NCBI GenBank assembly: GCA_027575765.1 | Contig: JANBPT010000168.1 | Location: forward strand, 1 to 62,595 | Source of the DNA: Tieghemiomyces parasiticus | Lineage: Eukaryota > Kickxellomycota > Dimargaritomycetes > Dimargaritales > Dimargaritaceae | Direction of reading: 5' to 3' | DNA length: 62,595 nt | Part shown: in pieces, positions 33,766 to 43,966 of the stretch | Layout of the letters: the number at the start of each line of letters is the position of its first letter | Position numbering within the stretch: position 1 is the stretch's first letter | Translations under genes and position numbers: made by a program | Notes under the pieces: model-generated | Database searches by the model: none | What the model was told of the DNA's origin: nothing | Seen by the model: only the letters and a program-made list of their open reading frames with translations

Positions 33766-35025
33766 CTAAGGTGTTCCCTGGTATTTACTGGTGGAAAGTT
33801 GAGGATGGCGACTGTTCCACTTGGCAATATTACGAAGCTTGTTCAAAGCATTCAGGCTAAATTCGAGGGCATCGAGCTCAGCCAGAAGTTCTGGCCCAAG
33901 CGCATCAAACACGTCAGCCTCACGAAGGCCAAAAGCACGCAAGAAAACCCCAGATTCGATTCTCGCCATATGGCCCAGTAGGGTGTCGCAGCGAAGGTAA
34001 AATTTCCCAGCGTGCACTCGATAGGGAAATGTGTATGTCAATTGAGCAGGGTTGCCCTCGGCAGGGCCGGCAAGGAGAAGGAGAGCTTCATCCGACACCA
34101 CCTCCTTCTCAATGTTTTTCTGCGCAATGCGGCCAAAATAACTGGGCCATACTATGGCAGCGGATCTCTTGTCGAATCTTGCTTGGGCCTGGCGAGACGC
34201 ATGCCCCAGGGCGGCATAGCCCCGTTCGATTGGCTTAGAGGTGGACCCGGTTTCAACGGACGGGGAGAGGGGTATGCCCTGGGCTTGTGAGGGAGGGCGG
34301 TTAGGTCCATTCCCTAGCCTTTCTTCAGAGTCACTCGGCCATCTAGTTCTGCACTTCTCCGCAACCTCTTCGTAGCGGGATAGGTATTCAAAAGCGGCGG
34401 CCCTGTTGATACCAAAGCTGTGATGCAGTTTGCCCAATGCCACGAGGGTGGCCATCGCTGTGTAGTCCACGAGTGGTGTGGTCCGGCGGTGAATACCATG
34501 CGGATAGGTCCGCGTTGGGTGAAGGCCAAGTGGTTGTTCAGGCGTCAGGTCCTGAGGATCGACGAGTGGAGCGGGGGGCAGTGGGACGTGGTCGACAGCC
34601 GTCGCTTCATATAGTCGTTGAAAGATGTCATCCACACTGATCGATCGAGGGTCGTCCTCTTGGTACTTGATACCGTCTACGAATTCGTTAACGAGCTGAC
34701 TGTGATCTAGCGAATGCGGTGAGGCGAGTTTGGGAGGCGCAATGGAATTCGGCCCCTCTGTACCTGCAAAAACACGGGTCGAACTAACTGCGTTGTCCAG
34801 GTGACCGAGTATAACTGGATAATTGTGAGTCAAGAGCAGCGACGTGGGTCCCTGGACAGGAGGAGTCTCCGTATACTGGGGTTGCGATAAATAGTTTTGA
34901 CGGCCTTGCTGATAGCGTATGTCTGACGAGGTAACATCATTACTGTTACGTTGGTCAGGGTTTACAGCTGCCTTGGCCAAATTCAAAACGGCCGTAAGGA
35001 GCCATAGACGGATTCCTACAACCAT
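33766..35025 (-). CDS. Secreted orphan protein
   Basis: Single-exon gene of 419 residues starting at an ATG with a good context; the frame opens only 13 codons earlier at a TTG. Residues 1-22 (MVVGIRLWLLTAVLNLAKAA) form a typical signal peptide, so the protein should enter the secretory pathway. No transmembrane segment follows. The first half is Pro/Ser/Thr-rich and probably disordered. The second half (about 215-400) is a mixed helical region with aromatic residues (VWPSYFGRIAQ, TYTFPYRVHAGKFYLRCD). There are few cysteines, unlike many small fungal effectors. I recognise no family. It could be a lineage-specific secreted or cell-surface protein. Confidence 0.6.
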   Translation of the reverse strand: MVVGIRLWLLTAVLNLAKAAVNPDQRNSNDVTSSDIRYQQGRQNYLSQPQYTETPPVQGPTSLLLTHNYPVILGHLDNAVSSTRVFAGTEGPNSIAPPKLASPHSLDHSQLVNEFVDGIKYQEDDPRSISVDDIFQRLYEATAVDHVPLPPAPLVDPQDLTPEQPLGLHPTRTYPHGIHRRTTPLVDYTAMATLVALGKLHHSFGINRAAAFEYLSRYEEVAEKCRTRWPSDSEERLGNGPNRPPSQAQGIPLSPSVETGSTSKPIERGYAALGHASRQAQARFDKRSAAIVWPSYFGRIAQKNIEKEVVSDEALLLLAGPAEGNPAQLTYTFPYRVHAGKFYLRCDTLLGHMARIESGVFLRAFGLREADVFDALGPELLAELDALEFSLNALNKLRNIAKWNSRHPQLSTSKYQGTP

Positions 35026-36617
35026 GGCCAATGGAGATTGAGGTGTATCGAATAAATATTGCAAATAACATTACCCTACGGAGTCAAGACGCTAGAAAAG
35101 GGCGGGGAGCTGACCCGATGGCAACCTAGTGACTGGGAGATATGCCGGGGGAAAGAGGGTTTAGTCAAGCTCTACGATGCGACAAGAGGAAAAAATAGGA
35201 AACGAAAACCAGAGTGACGGTCATCGTTAACGTCAGCCGTATTTTTATACAATTTCGTATCCATCCCATCCGTCAACAGGGGGGAAACTGTGGCATAAGA
35301 GTAGGCTTTTTCGCCAGACCGCAAGGACCACACGTTTCAGGTAGGTATCGACCCTAAGCCCACAGTCTATCGTCGGATGTCATTGGGGGAGCACCGTAGA
35401 CACAGATACAAGATCGACTGTACCTGCAACCACCCGGCCTCTCATTCCCTCTCCACCTCTCGCCGCCCAGTCAATAGCGGACGGAGTAGCCCTGCGCTCG
35501 GGGGCCTATGGTATCAACTACAAAAGCCAGGGTTCATTCATCCCCTCTTTCGCGTCCCATTGTGTAATACGAGCGGTAACACGCAAGGAGCCATGGTGGG
35601 GCGTTTTCCCTTTCCAACTTAAGGCAGGCGTCGGATATCTATATAAAAAATATATCCCTGTCTTCTCGTTTACAATGCCGTGGTGCTCATAATGTAACCC
35701 AACTGGGCTGGGGGTGCCGTTTGCAGGAGGAAAAGTGGACTAGAGAAAATAGATGGTAAAAAAAGGATTTGGTTCGCTTACAATCTTTTCGTTTTTGTGG
35801 CGGCGGGGCGTCCCAGTTTACCTGTTTTTCGTTAGTATCGTCTGGTTGCTCGTTGCTATCCGTAGGGTTGGGGAAGTCCGCGTCTGGCAGAAGGATATTC
35901 GTGTCGGCTTGCTCCTCCGCCATGAGGTGGGGCGGTTTTTCTAGCCTATCCGATTCGCCCGGCTCAGAGGAATCTTTTCTGCACTGTGGTTGCAATAATT
36001 AGGGCCAAAAGAGGGGCAAACCTCGACAACTAGGAATTTGGAATTCGCGATCGACCGATTAAAACTTATCGAGTGATCACCAACTCTAGACCTCCTTCCC
36101 AGATCGATCTGGGACCCCACGTTCCCCTTTTTCCCTTTCGTCTCTGCAGCCTTGTCCTCTCTTCGCTACCCTTCTCTCCCTTGTTCTTTCCACCTTAAAA
36201 AATAGTAATAACAAACACATCTTTAACCTCGGTAGTACCCAGCCCTTCTGGGCCCGTCCTCAGTTTTATCTCCTCTACCCCTTTGAATCGTTTGGAAATC
36301 CGTAGCAGCCCCTCGGCATCTATATCCTTGCCTTTCGCCTTTCATCTCAACATTTAAGCTTTATATACTTAACATAGTGTGGCAAGCGGGATGCCGAGGG
36401 GGCTTATTAAAGCAAGGTAATGAAAGTAAGAGTTAGCCGTCGTAGTAGTAATGCTACCGTTCCTTTAATGCGGGCGTCTGTTCGACCTACATGTTTGGGT
36501 GCCTAACTAGCAGAGTTTTTAGTGGCCCTCGGGGGACTCGAGGAGGGATCTGGTGAATCATTATGAGGAGGTCTCGGACCAGTGAAGCGGAAGGCTGTCT
36601 TTGGGTAAAATAAAGGT
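35026..36617. other. Intergenic with one weak open frame
   Basis: Upstream region of the secreted orphan gene. A minus-strand frame from an ATG at 35923 reads an acidic, Asp/Asn/Glu-rich peptide to 35687 (about 78 residues). It could be the start of a small gene, with a GTAAGC donor near 35780, but nothing else supports it. The stretch 36100-36360 is pyrimidine-rich. Confidence 0.3.
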
Positions 36618-36990
36618 ACATCTAAATACGCAAAACGGGCTTGTTTTGGGGTCTCAGACATTGGTGTTGTAGATAAAAACCTAGCAGTGTCTCGGGTAAG
36701 GAATTGAATGGCATAAACCATTTGAGAGTCGCATCATTCCTCACTTCTCAAATTTACATTTTTACCTCTTTGTCATGTTGACTTCTGAAGCCCCACCCCA
36801 CCCAAATTTAGCAACCGTGATGTACGGGTCTTCATTTCTTATTTTTATTCCAAGGGCTGCAAGGCAGGTGAAATTTAATATGAACTGTCTGCCCTACAAG
36901 GCTTGACCGTCCCTTACCTTCCCGCCGTCAACAAATGGCTAGCTCGCTTTCGTACAGGCAGCCGCTCCTCTGCAGATAGTGGAAAGTGGT
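36618..36990 (+). mobile_element. Mariner-like transposon fragment (copy C)
   Basis: A 5' fragment homologous at DNA level to the mariner relic at 53.6 kb. The alignment runs from the terminal-repeat region through shared words such as GGTCTCAGA, AGATAAAA and TGGCATAAACC, into the N-terminal transposase coding region. Conceptual pieces there read YFYSKGCKAGEI and WLARFRTG, the mariner N-terminal DNA-binding domain. Stops interrupt the frame and the homology fades near 36990, so the catalytic domain and 3' end are missing. The fragment ends about 250 bp before the ATG17-like start codon. Confidence 0.7.
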
Positions 36991-37237
36991 CACTTATAAC
37001 CTGCAATAGTCAAACAGAGCCCTCCCACGGGTCAGTGTTCGCCCAGTCAACCAATTGAACCCCCGCCGGTATACTGCGCATCCGTTAGATGTGCCCTACC
37101 ACGTAATACACCGCCACCCACCTAGCCTGGTTTGTGGCACCGAAACCATTCATTGGAGTTCTCACTTTATTTCGTTTAGCCCATTCCACCCCCATCCCCC
37201 ATCCCGCATTCTCAAAGCATTCATTGCCCGACACATC

Positions 37238-39238
37238 ATGGCGGAGCTCACCGCACCCATGCTCAGCGCCACCCGCCACGGGTATGAGGTTGCTAATCAA
37301 TTCTGTACGGAAGCCCAGCAGCTAGTGCTCAACGCGCAGCGTGACTTTAAGCACATTCGGGAGCTTAATCCCAAGCTCGGCTTCCTCCGCAAGGAATGGG
37401 GTACCCAGAGTCAGGTAGGCCATACACAATGAAATCCCGGGGCCCTTAACGATGAGCGGACACCTAGGTGGAGTGGCGGTGCAACCGAACGCCATCTGCC
37501 GGGTTCTCAATCCGGTCAATTGCTCCTCGGGCCGGGGCTTTCACTGGACCCAGGCCCCTCCGTTGATACTTTCTTGCATTCCATGGCTAGAAAACTGACT
37601 CGCTGCACAGCTTCCATTCTACCTTACCATGCCAGTATTTCAAAGCCATTAAGGCCGGACTCCAACAGCAGCACGAGCGACTAGACATATTCACAAAGGT
37701 AAGGCCCACGTTGCCAGCTTGGGATTAGCTAGACTTATACCTGGCCGTCGATGTGTACGACCGTATTCCCGACCCTTCACCTTGACGCTGTTATTCTGCT
37801 GTCCTCTTCCCATTGCATACCTTGTCTTAGGAAAAGCGCGATCAATTGGAAGCTGTCGACCGAGGTCTGGGTCAGACTCTGGTGGTACTCCAGGGTAGAC
37901 AAATTGAGCCCGAGCTGCGACCCCGCCAGGCTACGGATAATCATGTAGATACCAAGTCCCGGCCTGAGAGCCCGGCAAGCGTGTCCTCTCGGCATGTGGA
38001 CGGCGGCGACCGAGCCTCTCAAACAATCCCGGCCGAGACACTATACTCTCTGGTTGACGATAAGGGCCTGCAGCACGTATGGCAAGAGGCGAGGGTCATG
38101 GTCACAACACTGGAGGCAAGTGCCCAGTTATCAGCCCCTGTAGCGGCTTGGCCCACACTAATGATACTCTATGAGTTCATGTTCTAATCCTCCCATCCTT
38201 CTCTACCTCATCCTATTCGTCCACACACACACCCGTTTCCTCTGCTAGGAAGTCAATGCGGCGGTAGCTCAGGCCAACCAAGTACTGGTCGATGTGGACT
38301 TGGAAACCTTTGAAGTCTACGGTGATCTCTCGTTCGACCAGCAACATGTCCAGGCGCAACTGGCCAAGCAAAGTCAAGAACACGACCGGATGCTGGAGGA
38401 TCTGGAGTCGATCGCCAACCACCACGGCCAGATCCAGCTGGTGGCGGACGACCCGGGATTGCTGACTCCGGAGAACTGGGCCGTACTGGAGCGGGACACG
38501 GAGGAGATCGATGTGATTCTGGGTGAGCTTCAGGAGGGCCTTAACCTGATTCGTGCTATTGCCGAGGAAATGCAGATCCGGACGCGGCAGTACGAGGCCT
38601 TCTTCCGGGACGTCAAACGCGGTCTCCGGCACGTCTTCAAAATGTGCATACCGGCCGTCCACGCGGCCTTTTCCGCTCTTGCACGCTACCTCCCGGCATC
38701 CACCGCGCCGGCCACCTCGGCCTTGCGGGCCAGCCATGGCCAACCCTCAGCTAAACCAGCTGTGAGTTCCCCATCCCCCTCCTCAGTAGCCGTAGACGCG
38801 ACTCCATCAACAGCACCGCTGCCAGGTCTAGAACTTCGCACCGACGTCCTTCTGGCTGAATGTGCCAACCTCAACGCGTGGTATATAGAATTCGCGCGGT
38901 CCTACGACCACCTCCTAGTTGAGATTGACCGGCGGTGCCGAAGCCAGTACCAGCACGCCCGGCTGGCCGAAGAGTTCGCGGCCCACCTCACTACGCTCTA
39001 CCAGGCCGAGACGACTGAGCGCGATGCGTTCACGCGGTCGTTTGGCCAGTACCTTCCGATTGATCTGTGCGCCGCTCTAATGCCCCCGGCCCCGCAGTAC
39101 CGCGTTGAGGCCCTCGCTCCACCGGTTGATCTCCCTGACATCGCGGACCACGCCCTGCAAGTCGCCAAACAGAACATCGCCCTGGGGTCCACCACTGCCT
39201 CCGAAATGGACCATTACATCCCGTCATTGGAGCTGTGA
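37238..39238 (+). CDS. ATG17: Autophagy scaffold protein Atg17-like
   Basis: Four exons (37238-37414, 37636-37698, 37831-38115, 38249-39238), all in phase 0, give 504 residues. Exon 3 ends at GAG|GCAAGT, a GC donor; the exact phase match to the next exon supports a GC-AG intron. The protein is almost entirely helical. An N-terminal helix contains FCTEAQQLVLNAQRDF, the middle has long coiled-coil stretches (ANQVLVDVDLETFEVYG onward), and a C-terminal block reads TTERDAFTRSFGQYLPIDLC followed by a PP..YRVEAL segment. That last block, an R.AF...G.YLP.D motif followed by a Pro-containing strand, is what I recognise from fungal Atg17. Atg17 dimerises into an S-shaped scaffold with Atg29/Atg31 and recruits Atg13-Atg1 to start autophagosome formation. 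A degenerate mariner piece lies in its promoter region. Confidence 0.78.
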
Positions 39239-40302
39239 TTTAGGATTTTGTGTTTTTATTTCGTTTGTATATTATAATGTAGAACTATTGCCAAAGGTGT
39301 ATCCAGGATGTGTCATATACTTGAAGGGCTGTAGAGCCCCACAATTTATCATTTTGGGCTGTTGTGAATTTCCAACTTCAACCCATGCTACCATTGATTG
39401 CAAATAATATATATATATATATATTATAACCACAATGGAAATATATCAGCCATATGGTGGTTGGAGTACCGATTTATTACTCCAGAAATCACGATTTACC
39501 TTGTATCCTGCCTTGGTGGATTCCTTGCCCTGAAATCCCCACTCCTTGCTGACGAAGTCCATATTAATACCAACGAGTTTCGGGTTAGGACCAGGTTGTT
39601 GAAAGGTCCAGCTTCTTACCATAGTCTAGTTTTGAGGGTTAGTATGCTGACTATTATCTTGTGGCGTTTGTGGCGGAGACAGGTATGAGGGGGCCTGTCA
39701 TGACTCACCGGCTTCACACCAACTTCTGACCCCGGCCATTGAGCCCCACCTGATACCAGGTCTATCAGATCTAGATAGACCACGACTCCCACCAGAGGAC
39801 ATAGGAAAGGGGCCGGGAGTGGCCCCGACCAAGTCTCTTCAGCATTCATTCGGTTCATTATTCTGCTTTACCTTGTCTTCATGGCGTCCCGTGCCCACCC
39901 GTACCACCCGTTTTCTAGCTCTCTACCTTGCAACAATTTGGCCCTGTCGCCCCCCTTCTAGGTGAGCACGCCTTCAATAAAGCTCCACCTGAAACAATGG
40001 TTGGGACGCTGTTGCGGTCCCATGCTATTTACAATCAATGCAACGGTAAACAACATCGTTTCCTCTCTGTTTTGTGCCCCAGAATGTAGCACGTCGTCCT
40101 GTACTATCCAGCTATTGTTAATTCCCCAGGCCAGTGCTGGAGTCCAATGTCGCTTACACCCTGGGGCCTAGCACCGCGGAAAATTTATTGCCACACAAAA
40201 TAGCAGAAACTTATATTTGCGAATTCAATTTGCTGTTTCATCAAAACCCAAGCTGTTTTCGACAGATACTTCACATTGTAGTGAAGGACCTTGTGTAGGC
40301 AA
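39239..40302. other. Intergenic, AT-rich
   Basis: It holds the 3' end of the ATG17-like gene and a short AT microsatellite. No gene was recognised. Confidence 0.5.
39407..39425. repeat. AT dinucleotide microsatellite
   Basis: About nine consecutive AT units, seen directly. Confidence 0.9.
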
Positions 40303-40674
40303 TTATAAACGTCTAAAGCACACTAATGAGCAGTGCGATTGTTTTAAAAGGAAAGAGTTGAAGCGGACAGTCGAGTCATAAGTATATAGCCTGGGTTTCT
40401 GGCCCACCAGGGCGAAGATTAGGCCCAATAAATGGTGGGCGCGAGTCTGCTTCAGATGGGGGAGCGGCAGGGACGAGGGACGTGACTCCGGCAGCTTGCC
40501 ATCGGTATTAACATATCCCTTATTATCCTCCAGAAGGTCTTGGGGCTCCTGGGAGGGAGGGAGTCGGGAGAAAGGAGAGATTGGCACGAACTCGACTAAA
40601 TGTTGTGCCCCGGGAGGAGGAGGGTAGCGCAGTTGCTCGACTGTGGGAGATCGTAGTGTCACTCCATCATCCAC
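40303..40674 (-). CDS. Possible coding fragment, unrecognised
   Basis: A 123-codon open frame beginning at a GTG, with a natural-looking composition: Pro-rich start (LRYPPPPG), acidic middle and hydrophobic patch (HHLLGLIFALVG). No ATG, splice partner or domain was identified, and it lies 318 bp downstream of the methyltransferase stop. It might be an exon of a small gene or a chance frame. Confidence 0.2.
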   Translation of the reverse strand: MDDGVTLRSPTVEQLRYPPPPGAQHLVEFVPISPFSRLPPSQEPQDLLEDNKGYVNTDGKLPESRPSSLPLPHLKQTRAHHLLGLIFALVGQKPRLYTYDSTVRFNSFLLKQSHCSLVCFRRL

Positions 40675-40992
40675 ATCAGGTGGTTGCAGGGTTCATGCAT
40701 AGCCTCGAATTAACCAACCTTCCTTAACCAACTGTGCGTTGACGATCGTATACTGTAGTAGCACGGAATACCAAAACTATTTAATAACGGACGGAGAAGG
40801 TGCAGACGAGATCCCTGTAGGACTAAGGTTCGTCCCCATAGGCATACCGACAGCGACAGAATCAAAAACAGAAGCTATGAATGAAATAAAGAACCCAAGC
40901 GTGAGTCAACCAGAGAATAGGAAACGGCCGGGTATTCAGCGCTAAAGATGCCAACGAATTCACCCAGCAACCCCTCGTCAGGCTTTGAACCT

Positions 40993-42390
40993 TTAGGCCT
41001 GAGTAGTGTTGATGAGAGTGGTACGGTCGAACGCGTTGGAGTTCTTATGGGCCAGGATTTGGTAGCAAGTGGAGCTACCCTGGCGGGCGATGATGACGGA
41101 CCAGCCTAGGAAAACCTGCCAGAGGCGGAACCAGCGTTTGCCGTACGATTTGACAATCTGGTCCTTGTTCTTCATCCAGTTCTTGTACCACTGGTCGATG
41201 GTGGCCGAGTAGTGCACGCCGATAGTGTCGACACTGCGCACCTCGAACCCGGCGGTCTCCAGCTGCTTGGTCACCCAGTACAGCGGGCAGGACGCATCGG
41301 CGCCAGGGAACACGTACTTGGCCATGAAGAGCCCCCACACGAAATCCTCAAACTGCCAGGCGGCGCGGAGGCCGGCGATCTGGAGGTAGAAGAGACCATC
41401 GTCCTCGAGCATGTCCTTAACCTGGAGCAAAAAGTCTTGGAACTTGCGGATGCCGACGTGCTCGGCCATCTCCAGGCAACTGATCTTGTTGAAACGCGGG
41501 CGGCGGGTAATGTCGCGGTAGTCCTGGCAGATCAAACGGGCGGTGTCAGCAACGCCATACTCGGCGGCGCGGTTGTTTCCGAAGGCAGTCTGGTTACGGC
41601 CCAGGGTCACACCGGTAGAGTCGGTCTTGCAGTTCTTGGAGGCGTAGGCCACCAGGGTACCCCATCCGCAACCAATGTCAAGGTGGCGCTCACCCTCGCG
41701 GAGCTGCAGGAGCTCGCACACGTTCTTCAGTTTGTTCTCCTGGAGCTGCTCGAGGGTCTCCTCCTTGGAGGGATCGCTGATCAGACCCGAGGTGTAGATC
41801 ATGCTGGGGCCCAGGAAGGCAGCGTAAAAGTCGTCGCCCCGGTCGTAGTGGTCACGCACCTGGGACTCGTCCTGGACGCGTGAGTGCCAGAGAAGCTCGG
41901 GGATCCACTGGGTCAGGAAGAATTTAACCTGGCCAAAGTGGAGCGGGAACGAGGCCCAGTCGTAGCGGGCTTCAAAGGTCTCAAAGAAGTCGCCGTTGAC
42001 GTCGATCTTACCCTCGATGTAGTTCTCAAAGAAGAGCTCCATGGGGATCTTCTTGCGGCCATTGAATTTAGCGGCCAGATCGGCGTCGCGGAAGGTGAGG
42101 TAGTCTTCGATCGGACGGCCAGGCAGGCGCACGCTGCTATGAGGCACGGGTAGGGCCCAGGAGGTGATGACCAGGTAGATACCGATCATGGGGAGCGCCA
42201 GCACGGCGGTGAGGATCACCACGGTCACCATGGAGATGCCAAAGTAGAGTTTGAGGGCCACAGGAATAGCGGCAACCAGGCCGTACATTTGGAGGTTAGA
42301 GAGCTGCGTGAAGCCAGGACCGTCCACCGGGTAGGGCGGGATCGGCACGGCCTTGTTAGCCCGTTTGGGCTGCACGTTGGGAGTCGCCAT
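40993..42390 (-). CDS. Sphingolipid C9-methyltransferase
   Basis: Intronless, 465 residues. The enzyme transfers a methyl group from S-adenosylmethionine to C9 of the sphingoid base of glucosylceramides. This fungus-specific modification affects hyphal growth, membrane properties and recognition by plant and animal defences. Two membrane segments lie near the N-terminus (about residues 35-50 and 52-76, with VTVVILTAVLALPMIGIYLV). The C-terminal domain is of the cyclopropane-fatty-acid-synthase methyltransferase type: DHYDRGDDFYAAFLGPSMIYTSG, the SAM-binding motif LDIGCGWGTL (236-245), LICQDYRD and LEMAEHVG. These blocks are intact and the length is close to other fungal members. The likely location is the ER membrane with the catalytic domain in the cytosol. 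The family assignment is strong, and the C9 activity follows from the N-terminal membrane anchor combined with this domain. Confidence 0.9.
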   Translation of the reverse strand: MATPNVQPKRANKAVPIPPYPVDGPGFTQLSNLQMYGLVAAIPVALKLYFGISMVTVVILTAVLALPMIGIYLVITSWALPVPHSSVRLPGRPIEDYLTFRDADLAAKFNGRKKIPMELFFENYIEGKIDVNGDFFETFEARYDWASFPLHFGQVKFFLTQWIPELLWHSRVQDESQVRDHYDRGDDFYAAFLGPSMIYTSGLISDPSKEETLEQLQENKLKNVCELLQLREGERHLDIGCGWGTLVAYASKNCKTDSTGVTLGRNQTAFGNNRAAEYGVADTARLICQDYRDITRRPRFNKISCLEMAEHVGIRKFQDFLLQVKDMLEDDGLFYLQIAGLRAAWQFEDFVWGLFMAKYVFPGADASCPLYWVTKQLETAGFEVRSVDTIGVHYSATIDQWYKNWMKNKDQIVKSYGKRWFRLWQVFLGWSVIIARQGSSTCYQILAHKNSNAFDRTTLINTTQA

Positions 42391-43966
42391 CTGCGTGAGG
42401 GGATCCAGAAGAAAATAATAGATGCAAGAAAATACGAACAGGATGGGTTAGGTGGCGGGTGGATCAAGCTTCGCTGGGGCAAAAGGCTACGCGTCACGTC
42501 TAGCTTCACTAATCTTCGGCCTGACGGCGGATCGCAGGCTGGCGATGGTGGCCGAACCGATCTCGTCGGAGTGGGGTCCACAACTTACGGTGGAGGGACT
42601 CGTCAGGGTGGATGTCAAGAAACAGAGCAGAACGAACGAAAGAAACAAAGGGATCCGGGTCTCTAGACAACGTGTACCAAGATATACCTGTACGGAGGCA
42701 GTAATAAGCCGTAAAAACCTTGAAAGCAGGCACGCGGTGGGAAACAAGGGGGTCGGTCGATGGTCAACGTTCCGAGCGGGGGTACTTGTAGGATGGGCGT
42801 CGGCTGGTCTAATCAGCGCGAACGATGGCTGGCTTAAGTTCCCGGATGGATGACGGCTAGGTTAGGGACGTTATCACAGGGGGGGGAGTTGTGGCCGTGG
42901 TAGTGCAAGGGGGGAGTGGAGACTCTGGAGTGTGGACAGTTCTCCCGCCGCTGTCAAAGAACGAATCATCCTCGTCCGCGTCGCATATGCAGCGCCCCGT
43001 TCAGCGGAGAGAGCGGCTGCTCGCGTCGCCAGGCCCACCATTCACATCTCCTTCCACGCCTTCTTGGCCCTCTTCCCCACTACCCCGCCTACCCCGCTTG
43101 ACATCCGCCACCAAGGTACGCGGGGTACGCGACAGCACCGGTGGTAATACGGTTGGGTGGGACCAATCCGCGCTTGCCAAATCCGCCCCTCCATCTCCCT
43201 CTCCCCCATGGTCGACACTGCAGGGTGGGAACGGCCGGCCAACTTCCGGACCTATACGGAGGGCGTTGATATCCTGCGACACGAGAAGCTGTGTATCCGC
43301 CGTGTTTGAAAAGAGAAGAAGCGACGTGTTTAGAGGTTTGCTGCCGAACCACCCAAGGCTGCCCTGTCCCTTACGATGCTGACCAGATGTCAGGTTGGCG
43401 CGGCTCCGTTTTTGCCTGTTTTGGCCATCCGACGTCGCGAATAAGGATCTGTAGCGTCTCGCCCCGAAATATTCGCAATCGCCACTAATCATTAGGCGTC
43501 GATCAGCGGACAGCGACGTAGCCTCGCCTTCACCTTGGTTGAATTACCGGGACGGCTGGGTTCCCCGGGTCTGGAGGATGTAAGCCCCAGGAGCCCCCGA
43601 ATCAGGGACTTTACCCTACACTCCCGGTCATGTGACAGGTGGATTGATCCGATGGCACCGGAGATAACCCAGCGGGCTCCGTTGCCTCGCCCGTATGGCT
43701 GGAAGCCACAGCCTATGTCGAGTACATGACGCGCTCGGTAAAATGAAAACCTACTCACTAGGTGTTACTCCACCCACCCCAATGGCTTCCACTCCTACCA
43801 TGGTCCGTAACAGATACAGTGTTTGGGCAATGTTTATTTAAATCCACATTATAGAGTCAACTCCCTGCATGAGCGGGGGGGAGAATCACCAGAGTGGGGT
43901 CGGGGTGGTGTTCCGCGCTGTGTCGGCCGGCATTTCTTTAATAGTAAGCGACGAAAATGCCTGGTC
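42391..43966. other. Intergenic, overlapping weak frames only
   Basis: About 1.6 kb with long overlapping open frames on both strands (for example 42891-43382 and 43001-43492). None has a domain or a convincing start, and the GC-rich sequence makes such frames likely by chance. Confidence 0.4.

Noticed and set aside
36503..36721. Minus-strand 72-codon frame starting with ATG and looking like a small mitochondrial protein
   Set aside because: Half of it is antisense to the 5' end of mariner copy C, so the frame is most likely accidental.
41212..41883. 223-codon plus-strand frame opposite the methyltransferase gene
   Set aside because: Antisense shadow created by GC-rich third positions of the real gene.
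42891..43492. Overlapping long open frames on both strands
   Set aside because: Ser/Pro-rich or mixed composition, no domain, no good start, and GC-rich DNA readily gives such frames.
43492..43758. Minus-strand frame containing HVLDIGCGF, like a methyltransferase SAM motif
   Set aside because: The motif is isolated, with no flanking methyltransferase sequence in any frame; a chance match.
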